Origin: Hoeflea sp. YIM 152468
GTDB lineage: Bacteria > Pseudomonadota > Alphaproteobacteria > Rhizobiales > Rhizobiaceae
DNA length: 64,000 bases
Assembly (NCBI RefSeq): GCF_029210485.1
Contig: NZ_JARGET010000026.1
Coordinates: 1 to 64,000, forward strand
Direction of reading: 5' to 3'
Numbering within the stretch: position 1 is the stretch's first letter; every line of letters begins with the position of its first letter. The notes beneath the pieces were generated by a model, which was not told the origin of the DNA, did not search any database, and was given only the letters and a program-made list of their open reading frames with translations. A program made the translations under genes and the position numbers. This document shows, in pieces, positions 46,300 through 55,185 of the stretch.

Positions 46300-47839
46300 G
46301 GCTCGCCCCTGCTTCCGTGCCGTGTCCGGCCATCAGTTCACCCAGTTCCATGACGCTGAGCTCGCCGCGGGCCGAGGGGCGCGACAGCTGACCGCGATGG
46401 ATCACGGCGATACGGTCGGACAGGGTCTGGATCTCATCAAGATCCTCCGAGATCAGCAGCACGGCCGCACCGCGGTCGCGCGCCTCGATCAGCCGGGCAT
46501 GCACATAGGCCACCGCGCCGACATCGAGCCCGCGGGTCGGTTGGCTGGCGATAATGATATCGGGATCACCATCCAGCGCCCGACCGAGGATAAGTTTTTG
46601 CATATTGCCGCCTGATAACAACCGCACACGCGCCTCCGGCGACGGGCATTTGACGTCATAGGCCTTGATGATACCGCTGGCAAAAGACGCCGCCGCCTTC
46701 CAGTTGAGAAAGCCGAAGCGGGAGAAACGGGGGCTGCGATAGGCTTCCGAAATCACGTTCTCGGCCACGCTCATATCGCCGATCATGCCGGTGGCGTGCC
46801 GGTCTTCCGGGATCCGGCCGATGCCGCAATCCAGCGCCGCGCGCGGAGACCAGCGAACAGTTTTCTGGCCGTGAACAACAATATCACCCCCGCGCGCTTC
46901 CAAGGTTCCCGCGATGAGAGCGGCAAGGGCCGCCTGACCGTTGCCGGAAATCCCCGCAAGGCCTGTGATCTCGCCGCCCCGCAATTGCATCGAGACCCCG
47001 TTGAGCCCCGCCCCACCCACGCTTCGGGTTGAAATGTTGTTGAGTTCGAACAGGATCTCGCGTGAGGTCGAAGGCCCAATCTCATTGACCGGCAATTGCC
47101 CGCCAACCATCAGCTCCGCCAGTTGACGCCGCGTTGCCTCCGACGTCTTGCGCTCACCGGCAAGCTTGCCGCCCCGCAACACCACCACCCGATCAGAAAC
47201 CGCCTGCACTTCGCCCAGCTTGTGCGAGATGAAGATCACCGACAGCCCCGCCGCCACCAACTTCTTCAAGGTCGCAAACAAGGCTTCGGTTTCCATCGGC
47301 GTCAACACCGCCGTCGGTTCATCAAGAATGAGAATCCGCGCTTCTCGATACAGCGCCTTGAGGATCTCGACGCGTTGCCGCTCACCCACGGACAGTTCCG
47401 CAATCATCCGGTCCGGCTCCACCTGCAGCCCGTAATCGGAGGCCAGTTGCGTGATCCGTTGCCGGGCCTGCGCCTTGCCGAGATTGAACGACCATAACGG
47501 CCGCGTGCCAAGCACGATGTTCTCCAGAGCCGTCATCTGGTCGGCAAGTGCAAAGTGCTGATGCACCATGCCAATTCCGGCCGCCAGCGCCGCGTTCGGG
47601 TCACCCGACGGCAAGGCCTTGCCGAAGACTTCGATTTGCCCCTCGTCGGCGGTGTAATGGCCGAAAAGAATGTTCATCAGGGTGGTCTTGCCGGCCCCGT
47701 TTTCGCCAAGCAGCGCCACCACCTCACCGCGTTTGAGCGCCAGCGAGATGTGATCATTGGCGACCAGCGCACCGAATCGTTTGGTGATGCCCGTGAGGCG
47801 GAGAACCGTCTCCGCCTCCGGGAGGTCAGCAGTGTCCAT
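46289..47839 (-). CDS. Nucleoside-type ABC transporter ATP-binding protein, double ATPase (NupA/YufO-like)
   Basis: A 516-residue protein with two ABC modules. The first has Walker A GENGAGKTT, signature LSVGERQRVEILKAL and Walker B LILDEPTAVL. The second is degenerate, with GISGNGQAAL as Walker A and LSGGNMQKLILGRAL as signature, as in RbsA-type proteins. It energises the two permeases. It overlaps the receptor stop by one base (TGATG) and the downstream permease by 11. Confidence 0.92.
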   Translation of the reverse strand: MDTADLPEAETVLRLTGITKRFGALVANDHISLALKRGEVVALLGENGAGKTTLMNILFGHYTADEGQIEVFGKALPSGDPNAALAAGIGMVHQHFALADQMTALENIVLGTRPLWSFNLGKAQARQRITQLASDYGLQVEPDRMIAELSVGERQRVEILKALYREARILILDEPTAVLTPMETEALFATLKKLVAAGLSVIFISHKLGEVQAVSDRVVVLRGGKLAGERKTSEATRRQLAELMVGGQLPVNEIGPSTSREILFELNNISTRSVGGAGLNGVSMQLRGGEITGLAGISGNGQAALAALIAGTLEARGGDIVVHGQKTVRWSPRAALDCGIGRIPEDRHATGMIGDMSVAENVISEAYRSPRFSRFGFLNWKAAASFASGIIKAYDVKCPSPEARVRLLSGGNMQKLILGRALDGDPDIIIASQPTRGLDVGAVAYVHARLIEARDRGAAVLLISEDLDEIQTLSDRIAVIHRGQLSRPSARGELSVMELGELMAGHGTEAGASHAA

Positions 47840-48876
47840 CAGTTGGACTTGGGCTCTTCGTCGTTGACCTCGACCACCAGGTCGCCAGCTTTGATGGCAG
47901 CCTCACGCTCCATGACCAGCTTCATGGCGTCTTCGGGAACCTTGCCTTCGAAAGTTCCGAGCGGCGCCAGCGAGCAGCCGCCTTCCTTCATCAGCGAATA
48001 GATCCCGTAATTGTCGGCCTTGAAAGTGCCTGCCTTGACCATCTCGATGGCGTGGTCGAGCGTTGGCTCGAAATGCCACAGCGCTGACGCGACGACGGTT
48101 TCGGGATAGTCCGCCTGGGTGTCGATCACGTTGCCGATTGCCAGCACGCCTTTTTCCGTAGCCGCATCGGAAACGCCAAACCGTTCCGCATAGAGAATAT
48201 CGGCGCCGCCGTCGATCTGGGCGAAGGCGGTTTCCTTGGCCTTCGGCGGGTCGAACCATGAGCCGATAAACGCCACCTGGAACTTTGCATCGGGCGCGGT
48301 TTCCTTCACGCCGGCCATGAAGGCATGCATCAGCCGGTTGACTTCCGGTATCGGAAAGCCCCCGACCATGCCGATATTGTTCGACTTGGTCATGGCGCCG
48401 GCAATGATCCCGGACAGATAGGAGGCGTCCTGAATGTAATTGTCGAACACGGCAAAATTCGGCGCATCGTCCTTCGGCTGAAAGCTCGATCCCATCAGAT
48501 AGGCGGTTTCCGGATAATCCGCAGCCACCTGCCGGGCGGCGTCCTCGACACCAAAGACTTCGCCGATGATCAGCTCATGCCCGGCTTCCGAATATTCGCG
48601 CATGACGCGCTCATAATCATTGTTGGACGTGTTTTCGGAGAAGACGTATTCAATGTCACCGCGTTCCACCGCAGCATTGGCAGCCTTGTGGATGCGGCTC
48701 ACCCATTGCTGCTCAACCGGCACGGTATAGATCGCTGCCACCTTGAGCGGCCCGTCAGCGCGAACATGGCGGACAAATCCGGGCAGGGTCAGGACTGCAG
48801 CGCTTGCGGCTGCTCCAGCAAGGAGCTGGCGGCGCTTAAGAAGTGGGAAACGGCTCTGTGGTGTCATTCTTGTCAT
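47839..48876 (-). CDS. BMP family (PnrA-like) ABC substrate-binding protein
   Basis: A 345-residue periplasmic receptor of the BMP/PnrA family, members of which bind purine nucleosides. An RRQLLAGAAASAAVLTLPG leader suggests Tat export. The mature chain contains AAIYTVPVEQQWVSRIHKAA, VFGVEDAARQVAADYPETAYL and GMVGGFPIPEVNRLMHAFMAGV. The ATG at 48876 follows AGGAGCG. It is first in a five-gene operon with two permeases, the ATPase and the amidohydrolase. Nucleobase or nucleoside uptake is an inference from family and context. Confidence 0.9.
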   Translation of the reverse strand: MTRMTPQSRFPLLKRRQLLAGAAASAAVLTLPGFVRHVRADGPLKVAAIYTVPVEQQWVSRIHKAANAAVERGDIEYVFSENTSNNDYERVMREYSEAGHELIIGEVFGVEDAARQVAADYPETAYLMGSSFQPKDDAPNFAVFDNYIQDASYLSGIIAGAMTKSNNIGMVGGFPIPEVNRLMHAFMAGVKETAPDAKFQVAFIGSWFDPPKAKETAFAQIDGGADILYAERFGVSDAATEKGVLAIGNVIDTQADYPETVVASALWHFEPTLDHAIEMVKAGTFKADNYGIYSLMKEGGCSLAPLGTFEGKVPEDAMKLVMEREAAIKAGDLVVEVNDEEPKSN

Positions 48877-49186
48877 GGCTGACGCTCCTGTTGGACAATG
48901 ATTTTCTGGCTGTACCCGTGATTATTTTTGACCAAAAGATAAAACGTGCTTCCGGCCTTGGCAACCACGTTATCAGTGCTGTGCATAAACCTCGAAAGCA
49001 CACCGCCGGAGCATCATGCCAGAATGGGGCTATTCACCAGACCAGCACGGTTTGGGGTTGCACATCAAAGGTAATCCGGCACAACAAACCGGGGAACAGC
49101 AATGCTGTATGATCGGCAGAGACTGCGCAAGCGCCCCGGCTGCCGGTCCCAGATGGGCGGAAATGAACCGGAAGGATGCGATCCGA
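48877..49186. promoter_or_regulatory. Divergent promoter region, BMP operon / acetate kinase
   Basis: A gap of about 310 bases with no supportable gene. It must hold promoters for both directions. TTTTG-AC-CAAAA at 48926-48937 is a 12-base near-palindrome (5-base perfect arms) 50 bases upstream of the receptor gene and is the only site I would nominate as an operator. Confidence 0.4.
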
Positions 49187-50356
49187 ATGACCGATAGCTC
49201 CCAAGAAAACCTGCTGGCGCTCAATTGCGGCTCGTCCTCGATTAAATTCGCGCTGTTTGACGCTGATTTCCAGCGCAGATTTTCCGGACTGGTTGAAGCG
49301 ATCGGGCACGGCCAGACACCACGGCTCAAGACCTCGGAGGGAGATGCCGGACAGTTCGGCGCGCCCGATCAGGTGCACGCAGACGTCTTGCCGCAGCTGT
49401 TCACCCAGATCATCCTTCCCCGTGCCGGCACCATTTCGGGCATCGGCCACCGGATCGTGCATGGTGGTGAGCAGTTCGCTGCACCAGTCAAGATAGATAG
49501 CCTGGTGCAGGCCGGCATCGCTGACCTGACGCCCCTGGCTCCGGGCCATCAGCCCCACAATCTGGCAGGCATTGACGCCGCAACCCGGGCCTTGCCCGGG
49601 GTTCCCCAGATCGCCTGTTTCGACACCGGTTTTCATGCAGGCATCGCCACGGTCCGGCGCGAGATGGCGCTGCCTCGCAGCTTTGCGCGGGACGGTCTGA
49701 TCCGGTACGGCTTCCACGGAATTTCCTACGAGCACGTCGCCGCAAGCCTGCCCGGTCTCGGCTTGTCTGAAGGGCGGGTGATCGCCTGCCATCTCGGCAA
49801 TGGCTGTTCGATCTGCGGCATGGCCGATGGCAAAAGCCTCTGGACATCCATGGGCTTCACGCCGCTCGACGGACTGATGATGGGCCAACGCCCGGGGCGG
49901 CTTGATCCGGGAGCGGTCCTCTGGCTTGTCGAGCAGCATGGCGGCAGCACGGACGCCGTCAGCAAACTGCTTTATCAGCAGAGCGGCCTGTTGGGCGTCT
50001 CCGGATTGTCTGGCGACATGCGTACGCTTCTGGCCAGCAAGGATGCGGATGCGGGCTTTGCGGTCGAGATGTATGTTGATCGGCTGGTTCAGGAAATCGG
50101 GGCCGCGGCAACCAGCCTCGGCGGTGTCGATGCGCTGGTGTTCTCAGGCGGTATTGGTGAAAACGCCGCACCGATCCGCGCCATGACCCTGGAAAAGCTT
50201 GCATGGCTCGGATTCATGTTCGATCCGACCGCCAATGCCGCCGGCTCCATACGGTTGACGACTGAAGACAGCCCCCGCCAGGCCTTTATTGTCGAAGCTG
50301 ACGAAGAGCGGGTCATCGCCCAGGCAATAGCTCGCCTGCTTCGGCAACAGGTTTGA
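49187..50356 (+). CDS. ackA: Acetate kinase
   Basis: A 389-residue ASKHA-fold kinase that interconverts acetate + ATP and acetyl phosphate. It has the N-terminal LALNCGSSSIKFALFD, GHRIVHGG, FDTGFHAGI, YGFHGISYEHVA with the catalytic region, CHLGNGCSICGMADG and VFSGGIGENAAPIRA, all family signatures. The start at 49187 (MTDSSQEN) is preceded by GGAAGGA; longer in-frame starts add no family sequence. Phosphotransacetylase, the usual partner, is not adjacent. Confidence 0.92.
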   Translation: MTDSSQENLLALNCGSSSIKFALFDADFQRRFSGLVEAIGHGQTPRLKTSEGDAGQFGAPDQVHADVLPQLFTQIILPRAGTISGIGHRIVHGGEQFAAPVKIDSLVQAGIADLTPLAPGHQPHNLAGIDAATRALPGVPQIACFDTGFHAGIATVRREMALPRSFARDGLIRYGFHGISYEHVAASLPGLGLSEGRVIACHLGNGCSICGMADGKSLWTSMGFTPLDGLMMGQRPGRLDPGAVLWLVEQHGGSTDAVSKLLYQQSGLLGVSGLSGDMRTLLASKDADAGFAVEMYVDRLVQEIGAAATSLGGVDALVFSGGIGENAAPIRAMTLEKLAWLGFMFDPTANAAGSIRLTTEDSPRQAFIVEADEERVIAQAIARLLRQQV

Positions 50357-50567
50357 TCGCCGGCTGACAGGCAACGCGTCGCGACCGTTTGCGCACTGGT
50401 GCATGTACTTGAACTTGAAGAGTGCAAATGACAGGATGGACTAGCCTCGGTGCTGTGCGCTGCGTGAATTCCGAGGCGGCAATTGGGTTTAGAAATTTCC
50501 ATCGCAAGCGTGATTTTATCCCGTATCCCTGACCATTTCTCAGATGAATTTAACCGTAGGCCAAAAA

Positions 50568-51530
50568 ATGAGCAGCAAACCCAGACTCTGGATCACCCGC
50601 AAGCTTTCGGACGCGACACTCGAGCGCGCTGCGCGTGATTATGACACTGTTATCAATTTCGACGACGGGTTGAGCACAGCCGATGATCTGGTGAGCATGA
50701 GCGCCCAGGTCGACGCCATCATTCCCTGTCATTCCGAGCAGTTCAACGCGGACGTTGCCCGCAGGCTTGATCCACGGCTGAAAATCATCGCCAATCATTC
50801 TGTCGGCGTCGATCATTGCGATTTGCCGGCGCTGAAATCGCGCGGGATCGCGGTGACCAACACGCCCGACGTGCTTTCCGACGCAACCGCGGAAATTGCC
50901 ATGCTGCTGATGCTTGGTGCGGCCAGGCATGCAATCAGGGGCGATCACCTGGTCCGTTCCGGAGGCTGGAATTTCTGGAGCCCGTCCTTCATGGTCGGCA
51001 AACAGGTGACCGGAGCCCGTCTGGGCATTGTCGGGATGGGTCGTGTCGGGCAGGCCTTCGCCCGCAAGGCGCGCGGCTTCGACATGGAGATTCACTATTA
51101 CAACCGCAGCCGTCTGACGCCGGACGAGGAGTTCGGTGCGACCTATCACGATACGATCGACAGCCTGCTTGAGATTTCCGATTTCCTGTCGCTTCATTGC
51201 CCGGCCACGCCTGAAACGACCGGCCTGATGAATGCCGGCCGGCTCGCGATGCTGCCGGAGGGCGCTGTTTTGGTGAACACGGCACGTGGCGCCCTGGTCG
51301 ATGAAGCAGCCCTTCTCGAGGCTATCGTCAGTGGCCGCCTTGCCGCTGCCGGCCTTGATTGCTTCGTCACCGAACCGGGCGGCAATCCGGCCTTTGCCGC
51401 ACACCAGAACATTTTCATGCTGCCGCATATCGGCAGTGCAACCCGGCACACCCGCGACGCCATGGGGTTCCGGGCACTTGACAATCTGGATGCGTTCTTT
51501 CGCGGCGAGACGCCGAAGGATTTGCTGTAG
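50568..51530 (+). CDS. D-2-hydroxyacid dehydrogenase (glyoxylate/hydroxypyruvate reductase type)
   Basis: A 320-residue dehydrogenase, paralogous in fold to the one at 5148-6122. The NAD(P) site is GIVGMGRVGQAFARKARGF. The catalytic Arg is in VNTARGALVDE, the Glu in VTEPGG and the His in MLPHIGSATRHTRDA. The N-terminal KPRLWITRKLSD resembles glyoxylate reductase GyaR. The ATG at 50568 has GTAGG seven bases upstream; an ATG at 50544 lacks one. It stands alone, 211 bases after ackA. Confidence 0.88.
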   Translation: MSSKPRLWITRKLSDATLERAARDYDTVINFDDGLSTADDLVSMSAQVDAIIPCHSEQFNADVARRLDPRLKIIANHSVGVDHCDLPALKSRGIAVTNTPDVLSDATAEIAMLLMLGAARHAIRGDHLVRSGGWNFWSPSFMVGKQVTGARLGIVGMGRVGQAFARKARGFDMEIHYYNRSRLTPDEEFGATYHDTIDSLLEISDFLSLHCPATPETTGLMNAGRLAMLPEGAVLVNTARGALVDEAALLEAIVSGRLAAAGLDCFVTEPGGNPAFAAHQNIFMLPHIGSATRHTRDAMGFRALDNLDAFFRGETPKDLL

Positions 51531-51668
51531 CCCAAAGCCGGAGGCAGCCTTCGACCAAATCGGGATATGGCACCGACCGGCACCGCTCGGCTCACGCAAC
51601 AGCAATCCCCGGCGGTGGAAGCAGCTATCAACCTGATCACTGATGCGCCATCAGACCTGATGCAGCAC

Positions 51669-51923
51669 TCACACCCGCCGGCGCGGCCCCACCCGCTTTC
51701 GCGTCAGGTCATCCTTGCGCTTGACCCGTAAAGCGCGTCGCATCATGGCATAAGCCATCACACCCCAGACGATCTGCCACCAGACCGGAATCAGAACCGG
51801 GCTTGCCGGCACAGCGGTCAGCAGAAGTGGACGCGAGCGCGCGTCGCAAGCGTTGAACCGACAAAAAAGTTCGCACCTCAAGCACCACCGGTCGATCCCA
51901 CAGGAAAGCTGCACTAATGCCAA
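51669..51923 (-). CDS. Possible small hydrophobic protein, weakly supported
   Basis: An 84-residue open frame in the 448-base gap between the dehydrogenase and the HAD gene. It has one hydrophobic stretch (LLLTAVPASPVLIPVWWQIVWGVMAYAMM, part of about residues 32-60) and a basic tail (RVKRKDDLTRKRVGPRRRV). The pattern of one helix plus positive tail could be a small membrane protein. No good ribosome site or family was found, and the N-terminal third looks non-coding. Apart from this I see nothing in 51531-51978. Confidence 0.27.
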   Translation of the reverse strand: MALVQLSCGIDRWCLRCELFCRFNACDARSRPLLLTAVPASPVLIPVWWQIVWGVMAYAMMRRALRVKRKDDLTRKRVGPRRRV

Positions 51924-51978
51924 AAGCTGTGCTATCGGCTACAAGCATTGTTTGAACACCGAGGTCTGACACGAAATC

Positions 51979-52662
51979 TTGCACCCTCCCGAATTGATCA
52001 TTTTTGATTGCGACGGCGTCCTCATCGACAGCGAGGTGATCAGCGCCCGCGTGCTGATAGAGGCTCTGGCAGATGTCGGCGTGCCGGTTGATATGGACCA
52101 TGTCCAAACCCATTTCCTTGGCCGCAGCTGGGCCAAGGTTGCAGCGGAAATCCGCACCTCGCACAGCTTCCTGCCGGGGGCGGATTTCGAGGAAAAGTAC
52201 CGCACCGACCTGCTCGCCCACTTCGAAAATGAGCTGGCGCAGACCGTGGACATCGAAACATTGCTTGGCAGGCTCAAAACCAGGACTTGCGTGGCCACCA
52301 GCAGCTCGCCGAAACGGACTTTGCGCTCTCTCGAACTGACGGGATTGCTCAATCATTTCGAGGGCAGGATTTTCACGGCCTCCGAAGTCGCTCGCGGCAA
52401 GCCCGCGCCGGACCTGTTTCTGCATGCGGCTGAACGAATGTGCACCGACCCGGCCCGGTGTCTCGTGATTGAAGATTCCGTGCCAGGCATTGAAGCAGCC
52501 CTGGCCGCTGGCATGCCGGTGCTGCGCTTTACCGGCGGCAGCCATCTCAAGGGCAACAGCGAGCGGGTGCTGACACTTGGCGGAAAGGTGCAGTGCTTTG
52601 ACAATTGGCAGCAATTCCCCGAAATGGTGCCTCTAGCCATTCGCAACCAAGCAGACGGGTAA
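51979..52662 (+). CDS. HAD superfamily hydrolase (beta-phosphoglucomutase/phosphatase type)
   Basis: A 227-residue HAD protein of subfamily IA. Motif I is IFDCDGVLIDSE (nucleophile and acid Asp), motif II is ATSSS, motif III includes the Lys in ARGKPAPDLFL, and motif IV is CLVIEDSVPGIEAA. The start is TTG at 51979; an in-frame stop at 51967 rules out an earlier one, and another TTG lies at 51994. It opens the polyol locus, 4 bases before the SorC regulator, so it probably dephosphorylates a sugar or polyol phosphate. Confidence 0.87.
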   Translation: MHPPELIIFDCDGVLIDSEVISARVLIEALADVGVPVDMDHVQTHFLGRSWAKVAAEIRTSHSFLPGADFEEKYRTDLLAHFENELAQTVDIETLLGRLKTRTCVATSSSPKRTLRSLELTGLLNHFEGRIFTASEVARGKPAPDLFLHAAERMCTDPARCLVIEDSVPGIEAALAAGMPVLRFTGGSHLKGNSERVLTLGGKVQCFDNWQQFPEMVPLAIRNQADG

Positions 52663-52666
52663 ACCA

Positions 52667-53623
52667 ATGAGCAATGTGGGAGATCAGGAAACCAGCCGTC
52701 TCGATGATGCAGCCCGTGCCGGGTGGCTCTACTATGTTGCCGGCAACACCCAGGACGAAATCGCCCGCAAACTTGGCGTCTCCCGGCAATCGGCACAGCG
52801 TCTGGTTTCGCTCGCCGTTAGCGAAAAGCTCGTCAAGGTCCGGCTCGATCACCCGATCGCCCGATGCATGGAGCTTGCCCACGGTCTGAAGGAGAAATAC
52901 GGACTGCTCAGCTGTGAGGTAGCCCCCACCGATCCGGACACCCCGACAGCCTTGACCGGTGTGGCGCAACTGGCCGCAAGCCACATCGAACGTGTTCTGA
53001 AATCCGACCATCCGAAAATCATCGCCCTGGGGACCGGCCGCGCTCTGCGCGCCTGCGTCGAGCAATTGCCCAAGATGGATTGTCCGCATCATCGTATTGT
53101 CTCGCTGCTCGGCAACATGATGTCCGATGGCGCCGCCACGCCTTACAATGTGGTGATCCGCATGGCTGACCGGGTCAATGCCAGGCATTATCCGATGCCG
53201 TTGCCGGTGTTCGCCCGTTCGCTGGAGGAGAAACAATTGCTGCAACGGCAGGAAGCTGTTCACAATATCCTCGACCTGGCGCGGCAGGCTGACGTCACCT
53301 ATGTCGGGATTGGCAATATCGGCGACAATGCTCCGCTGCTTGTTGACGGATTTGTCAGCCGTGAAGAAACCCGCGCCCTGATAAAGGCCGGCGCGACCGG
53401 CGAGATCACATCCTGGGTGTTCGATCGCAACGGCAAGCTGATTGACGGCTTGACCAATGACAGGGTCGCCAGTGCCACCCTCAAGGCCTCGCCGACCAAG
53501 CCGGTGATTGCCATTGCGGTTGGCCCGCTCAAGACCGATGCCGTTCTGGCCGCCCTACGCGGCAAGTTGATCAACGGCCTGATCACGGACGAAGCCATGG
53601 CCGAACAATTGCTCATCCACTAG
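52667..53623 (+). CDS. SorC/DeoR-type sugar-binding transcriptional regulator
   Basis: A 318-residue regulator. The N-terminal helix-turn-helix is AWLYYVAGNTQDEIARKLGVSRQSAQRLV without its first residues. The sugar-phosphate-binding domain has IALGTGRALRACVEQL, VTYVGIGNIGDNAPLL and VIAIAVGPLKTDAVLAALRG. These are SorC-family features. It is placed between the HAD gene and the polyol ABC transporter and is the probable polyol-responsive switch of the locus. Spacing to the HAD gene is 4 bases. Confidence 0.9.
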   Translation: MSNVGDQETSRLDDAARAGWLYYVAGNTQDEIARKLGVSRQSAQRLVSLAVSEKLVKVRLDHPIARCMELAHGLKEKYGLLSCEVAPTDPDTPTALTGVAQLAASHIERVLKSDHPKIIALGTGRALRACVEQLPKMDCPHHRIVSLLGNMMSDGAATPYNVVIRMADRVNARHYPMPLPVFARSLEEKQLLQRQEAVHNILDLARQADVTYVGIGNIGDNAPLLVDGFVSREETRALIKAGATGEITSWVFDRNGKLIDGLTNDRVASATLKASPTKPVIAIAVGPLKTDAVLAALRGKLINGLITDEAMAEQLLIH

Positions 53624-53667
53624 TCAAAATTCAGCATTCCTACCGTCCTGATAGTATTAGGCGAATT

Positions 53668-53684
53668 GAAGCAGAACCCGCTTC
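53668..53684. promoter_or_regulatory. GAAGC/GCTTC inverted repeat before the polyol transporter
   Basis: GAAGC (53668-53672) and GCTTC (53680-53684) are separated by 7 bases, about 104 bases upstream of the binding-protein start in the 164-base gap after the SorC gene. Possible SorC operator; arms are short, so weak evidence. Confidence 0.3.
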
Positions 53685-53787
53685 TGTGCAGGTGCAGCAT
53701 CGATTCGCCATTGACATGAACCTGCCCATACGTGAATATTTGCTCGTCCAAATGGCAATTGCCCACCACGGGCATTGGGAGGAATTC

Positions 53788-55095
53788 ATGAAGAGATTTG
53801 CAAACGTGCTTCTGTGCGCGTCGGCGTTGTCGATGCTCGGCACAGCTGCGCTAGCCGAAGAAATCACCATCGCGACTGTCAACAACGGCGACATGATCCG
53901 AATGCAGGAACTGTCGTCGACGTGGGAAGAGATGTCCGGCCACACGATAAGCTGGGTGGTTCTTGAAGAGAATGTGCTGCGCCAGCGGGTGACGACCGAC
54001 ATCGCCACAGGCGGCGGTCAATACGACGTGATGACCATCGGAACCTACGAAGTGCCGATTTGGGGCAAGCAGGGTTGGCTCGTTTCCTTGAACGACTTGC
54101 CGGCCTCCTACGAAATTGACGATCTGCTGCCCGCTATCCGCGGCGGCCTGACGGTCGATGGCGAACTCTATGCGGCACCTTTCTACGGTGAATCATCGAT
54201 GGTGATGTACCGTACTGACCTGATGCAAAAGGCCGGCATGACAATGCCGGAGGCGCCAACTTGGTCCTTTATCCGCGAAGCCGCCGCGGCCATGACCGAC
54301 AAAGATGCGGGCATTTACGGGGTCTGCCTGCGCGGCAAGGCCGGTTGGGGCGAGAACATGGCGCTTCTGACCGCCACCGCCAACTCGTTTGGCGCCAAGT
54401 GGTTCGACATGGACTGGAACGCCCAGTTCGACAGTCCGCAATGGAAGGAGGCCTTGACCTTCTACATTGAAATGATGAATGAATCAGGCCCTCCCGGTGC
54501 AGCCAACAATGGCTTCAACGAAAATCTTGCCCTGTTCCAGACCGGCAAATGCGGCATGTGGATTGACGCCACCGTGGCGGCATCCTTTGTCACCAACCCC
54601 ACGGATTCTCAGGTTGCCGACAGTGTCGGCTTCGTCCTGGCGCCGGACAACGGTCTGGGCAAGCGCGGCAACTGGTTGTGGGCCTGGTCTCTGGGCATTC
54701 CTGCTGGCACGCAGAAAGCTGAGACTGCCAAGGCGTTCGTCGAATGGGCAACGTCGAAAGAGTATCTGGCGCTGGTTGCGGAAAATGAGGGATGGGCCAA
54801 TGTGCCGCCGGGCACCCGCACGTCGCTTTACGAAAATCCGGAATACGCCAAGGTTCCCTTTGCAAAGATGACTCTCGACAGCATCAATGCAGCAGATCCA
54901 CAGAACCCGACCGTCGACAAGGTGCCTTATGTCGGCGTCCAGTTTGTTGCCATCCCCGAGTTTCAGGGAATCGCGACGGCTGTTGGCCAGCAGTTCTCCG
55001 CAGCCCTTGCCGGAACGACATCGATTGATGATGCACTCGCTAATGCGCAGGCCCTGACCACGCGCGAAATGCAAAAGGCCGGCTACCCCAAGTAG
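53788..55095 (+). CDS. Polyol ABC transporter substrate-binding protein (SmoE/MtlE-like)
   Basis: A 435-residue periplasmic receptor of the CUT1 sugar family. The Sec signal is MKRFANVLLCASALSMLGTA with cleavage after ALA. The mature chain has MTIGTYEVPIWGKQGWL, YAAPFYGESSMVMYRTDLMQ and GKCGMWIDATVAASFV, which match mannitol/sorbitol receptors of alphaproteobacteria. The start at 53788 follows GGGAGGA. It heads a transporter operon that ends in a mannitol dehydrogenase gene. Confidence 0.9.
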   Translation: MKRFANVLLCASALSMLGTAALAEEITIATVNNGDMIRMQELSSTWEEMSGHTISWVVLEENVLRQRVTTDIATGGGQYDVMTIGTYEVPIWGKQGWLVSLNDLPASYEIDDLLPAIRGGLTVDGELYAAPFYGESSMVMYRTDLMQKAGMTMPEAPTWSFIREAAAAMTDKDAGIYGVCLRGKAGWGENMALLTATANSFGAKWFDMDWNAQFDSPQWKEALTFYIEMMNESGPPGAANNGFNENLALFQTGKCGMWIDATVAASFVTNPTDSQVADSVGFVLAPDNGLGKRGNWLWAWSLGIPAGTQKAETAKAFVEWATSKEYLALVAENEGWANVPPGTRTSLYENPEYAKVPFAKMTLDSINAADPQNPTVDKVPYVGVQFVAIPEFQGIATAVGQQFSAALAGTTSIDDALANAQALTTREMQKAGYPK

Positions 55096-55110
55096 GGTCT
55101 CCGACCACCT

Positions 55111-55142
55111 CGGGAGCCGGAACCTACCCGGGCCGGCTCCCG
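55111..55142 (+). repeat. 10-bp intercistronic hairpin after the polyol receptor gene
   Basis: CGGGAGCCGG (55111-55120) and CCGGCTCCCG (55133-55142) form a perfect stem with a 12-base loop, between the receptor and permease genes. Such stems often protect the receptor mRNA and let it outnumber the permeases. No T run follows, so transcription can continue. Confidence 0.7.
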
Positions 55143-55185
55143 GATTTACACCCAATCTGTCCCCGTCCTGTCAAGGAACCGAGCC

